From contig JBDSLU010000011.1 of assembly GCA_039916225.1 (NCBI GenBank), forward strand, positions 1 through 5,837: DNA of 5,837 bases, written 5' to 3'. A program made the position numbers and the translations under genes. Under the pieces are notes generated by a model, which was given only the letters and a program-made list of their open reading frames with translations, was not told where the DNA came from and searched no databases. Source of the DNA: JBDSLU01 sp039916225. GTDB lineage: Bacteria > Acidobacteriota > Vicinamibacteria > Vicinamibacterales > Vicinamibacteraceae. Of this stretch, positions 5,791-5,837 are shown piece by piece; the first letter of the stretch is position 1, and the number at the start of each line of letters is the position of its first letter.

Positions 5791-5797
5791 GACTGCG

Positions 5798-5837
5798 ATG
5801 CCGATGCGCGTATGTGGACTCGTCGAGGCGCTGGTGT
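5798..5837 (+). CDS. Start of a further gene of the ABC operon (partial)
   Basis: ATG at 5798-5800 lies 7 bases after the permease stop. AGGA (5789-5792) precedes it by 5 nt, a good Shine-Dalgarno position and the best-placed one in this window. The frame stays open to the window end and reads MPMRVCGLVEALV; a second ATG lies at 5804. The short gap implies co-transcription with the ATPase and permease. Too little is present to identify it. In some bacteria a comparable ATPase and large FtsX-like permease are followed by a lipocalin-like (AttH/CrtC-type) secreted protein, which would be a reasonable candidate. That is recollection plus inference, not something visible here. Confidence 0.5.
   Translation, partial: MPMRVCGLVEALV

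Overview
The window is strongly GC-rich, and its codons end mostly in G or C. It reads as chromosomal DNA of a high-GC Gram-negative-type bacterium. My best guess is an acidobacterium of the Vicinamibacteria/Luteitalea kind, based on the style of the secreted deacetylase and the large FtsX-like permease. That placement rests on family resemblance, not on a marker gene. I see no rRNA, tRNA, CRISPR array, insertion sequence or phage gene, and no gene-free stretch longer than about 300 bases. The longest gaps are about 200 bases (2210-2413) and about 130 bases (1880-2008).

Layout: (i) 1-71 is the 3' tail of an unidentified plus-strand gene. It converges, with a 2-base gap, on (ii) a minus-strand exported polysaccharide deacetylase (74-1036). 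(iii) Divergent from it is a plus-strand gene of the 2-keto-4-pentenoate hydratase / fumarylacetoacetate hydrolase superfamily (1106-1879). (iv) Next is a very small cysteine-rich GDCCVxC-domain protein (2009-2209). (v) After a structured intergenic region with two hairpins and a perfect 11-bp tandem repeat comes an ABC exporter operon. It encodes a LolD/MacB-type ATPase (2414-3142) translationally coupled to a ten-helix FtsX/MacB-superfamily permease (3142-5790). A further gene probably begins at 5798 and runs off the window.

The ATPase and permease should form one inner-membrane machine of the MacB/FtsX/YbbAP type, and the partial gene after it is probably its accessory protein. The deacetylase acts outside the cytoplasm on a glycan. 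The hydratase-like enzyme is cytoplasmic and has no pathway partners here. The GDCCVxC protein is a putative thiol/metal protein. Nothing in the sequence ties these three into one pathway.

The most interesting signals are non-coding. The same hexamer TACACT lies exactly 6 nt upstream of an ATG twice, on opposite strands (deacetylase and GDCCVxC genes). A related hexamer, CATACT, lies 7 nt upstream of the ATPase ATG. This is the geometry of a -10 box driving leaderless mRNAs. The 11-bp tandem repeat upstream of the ABC operon has the one-helical-turn period typical of OmpR/PhoB-family operator sites. I found no convincing previously undescribed multi-gene system.
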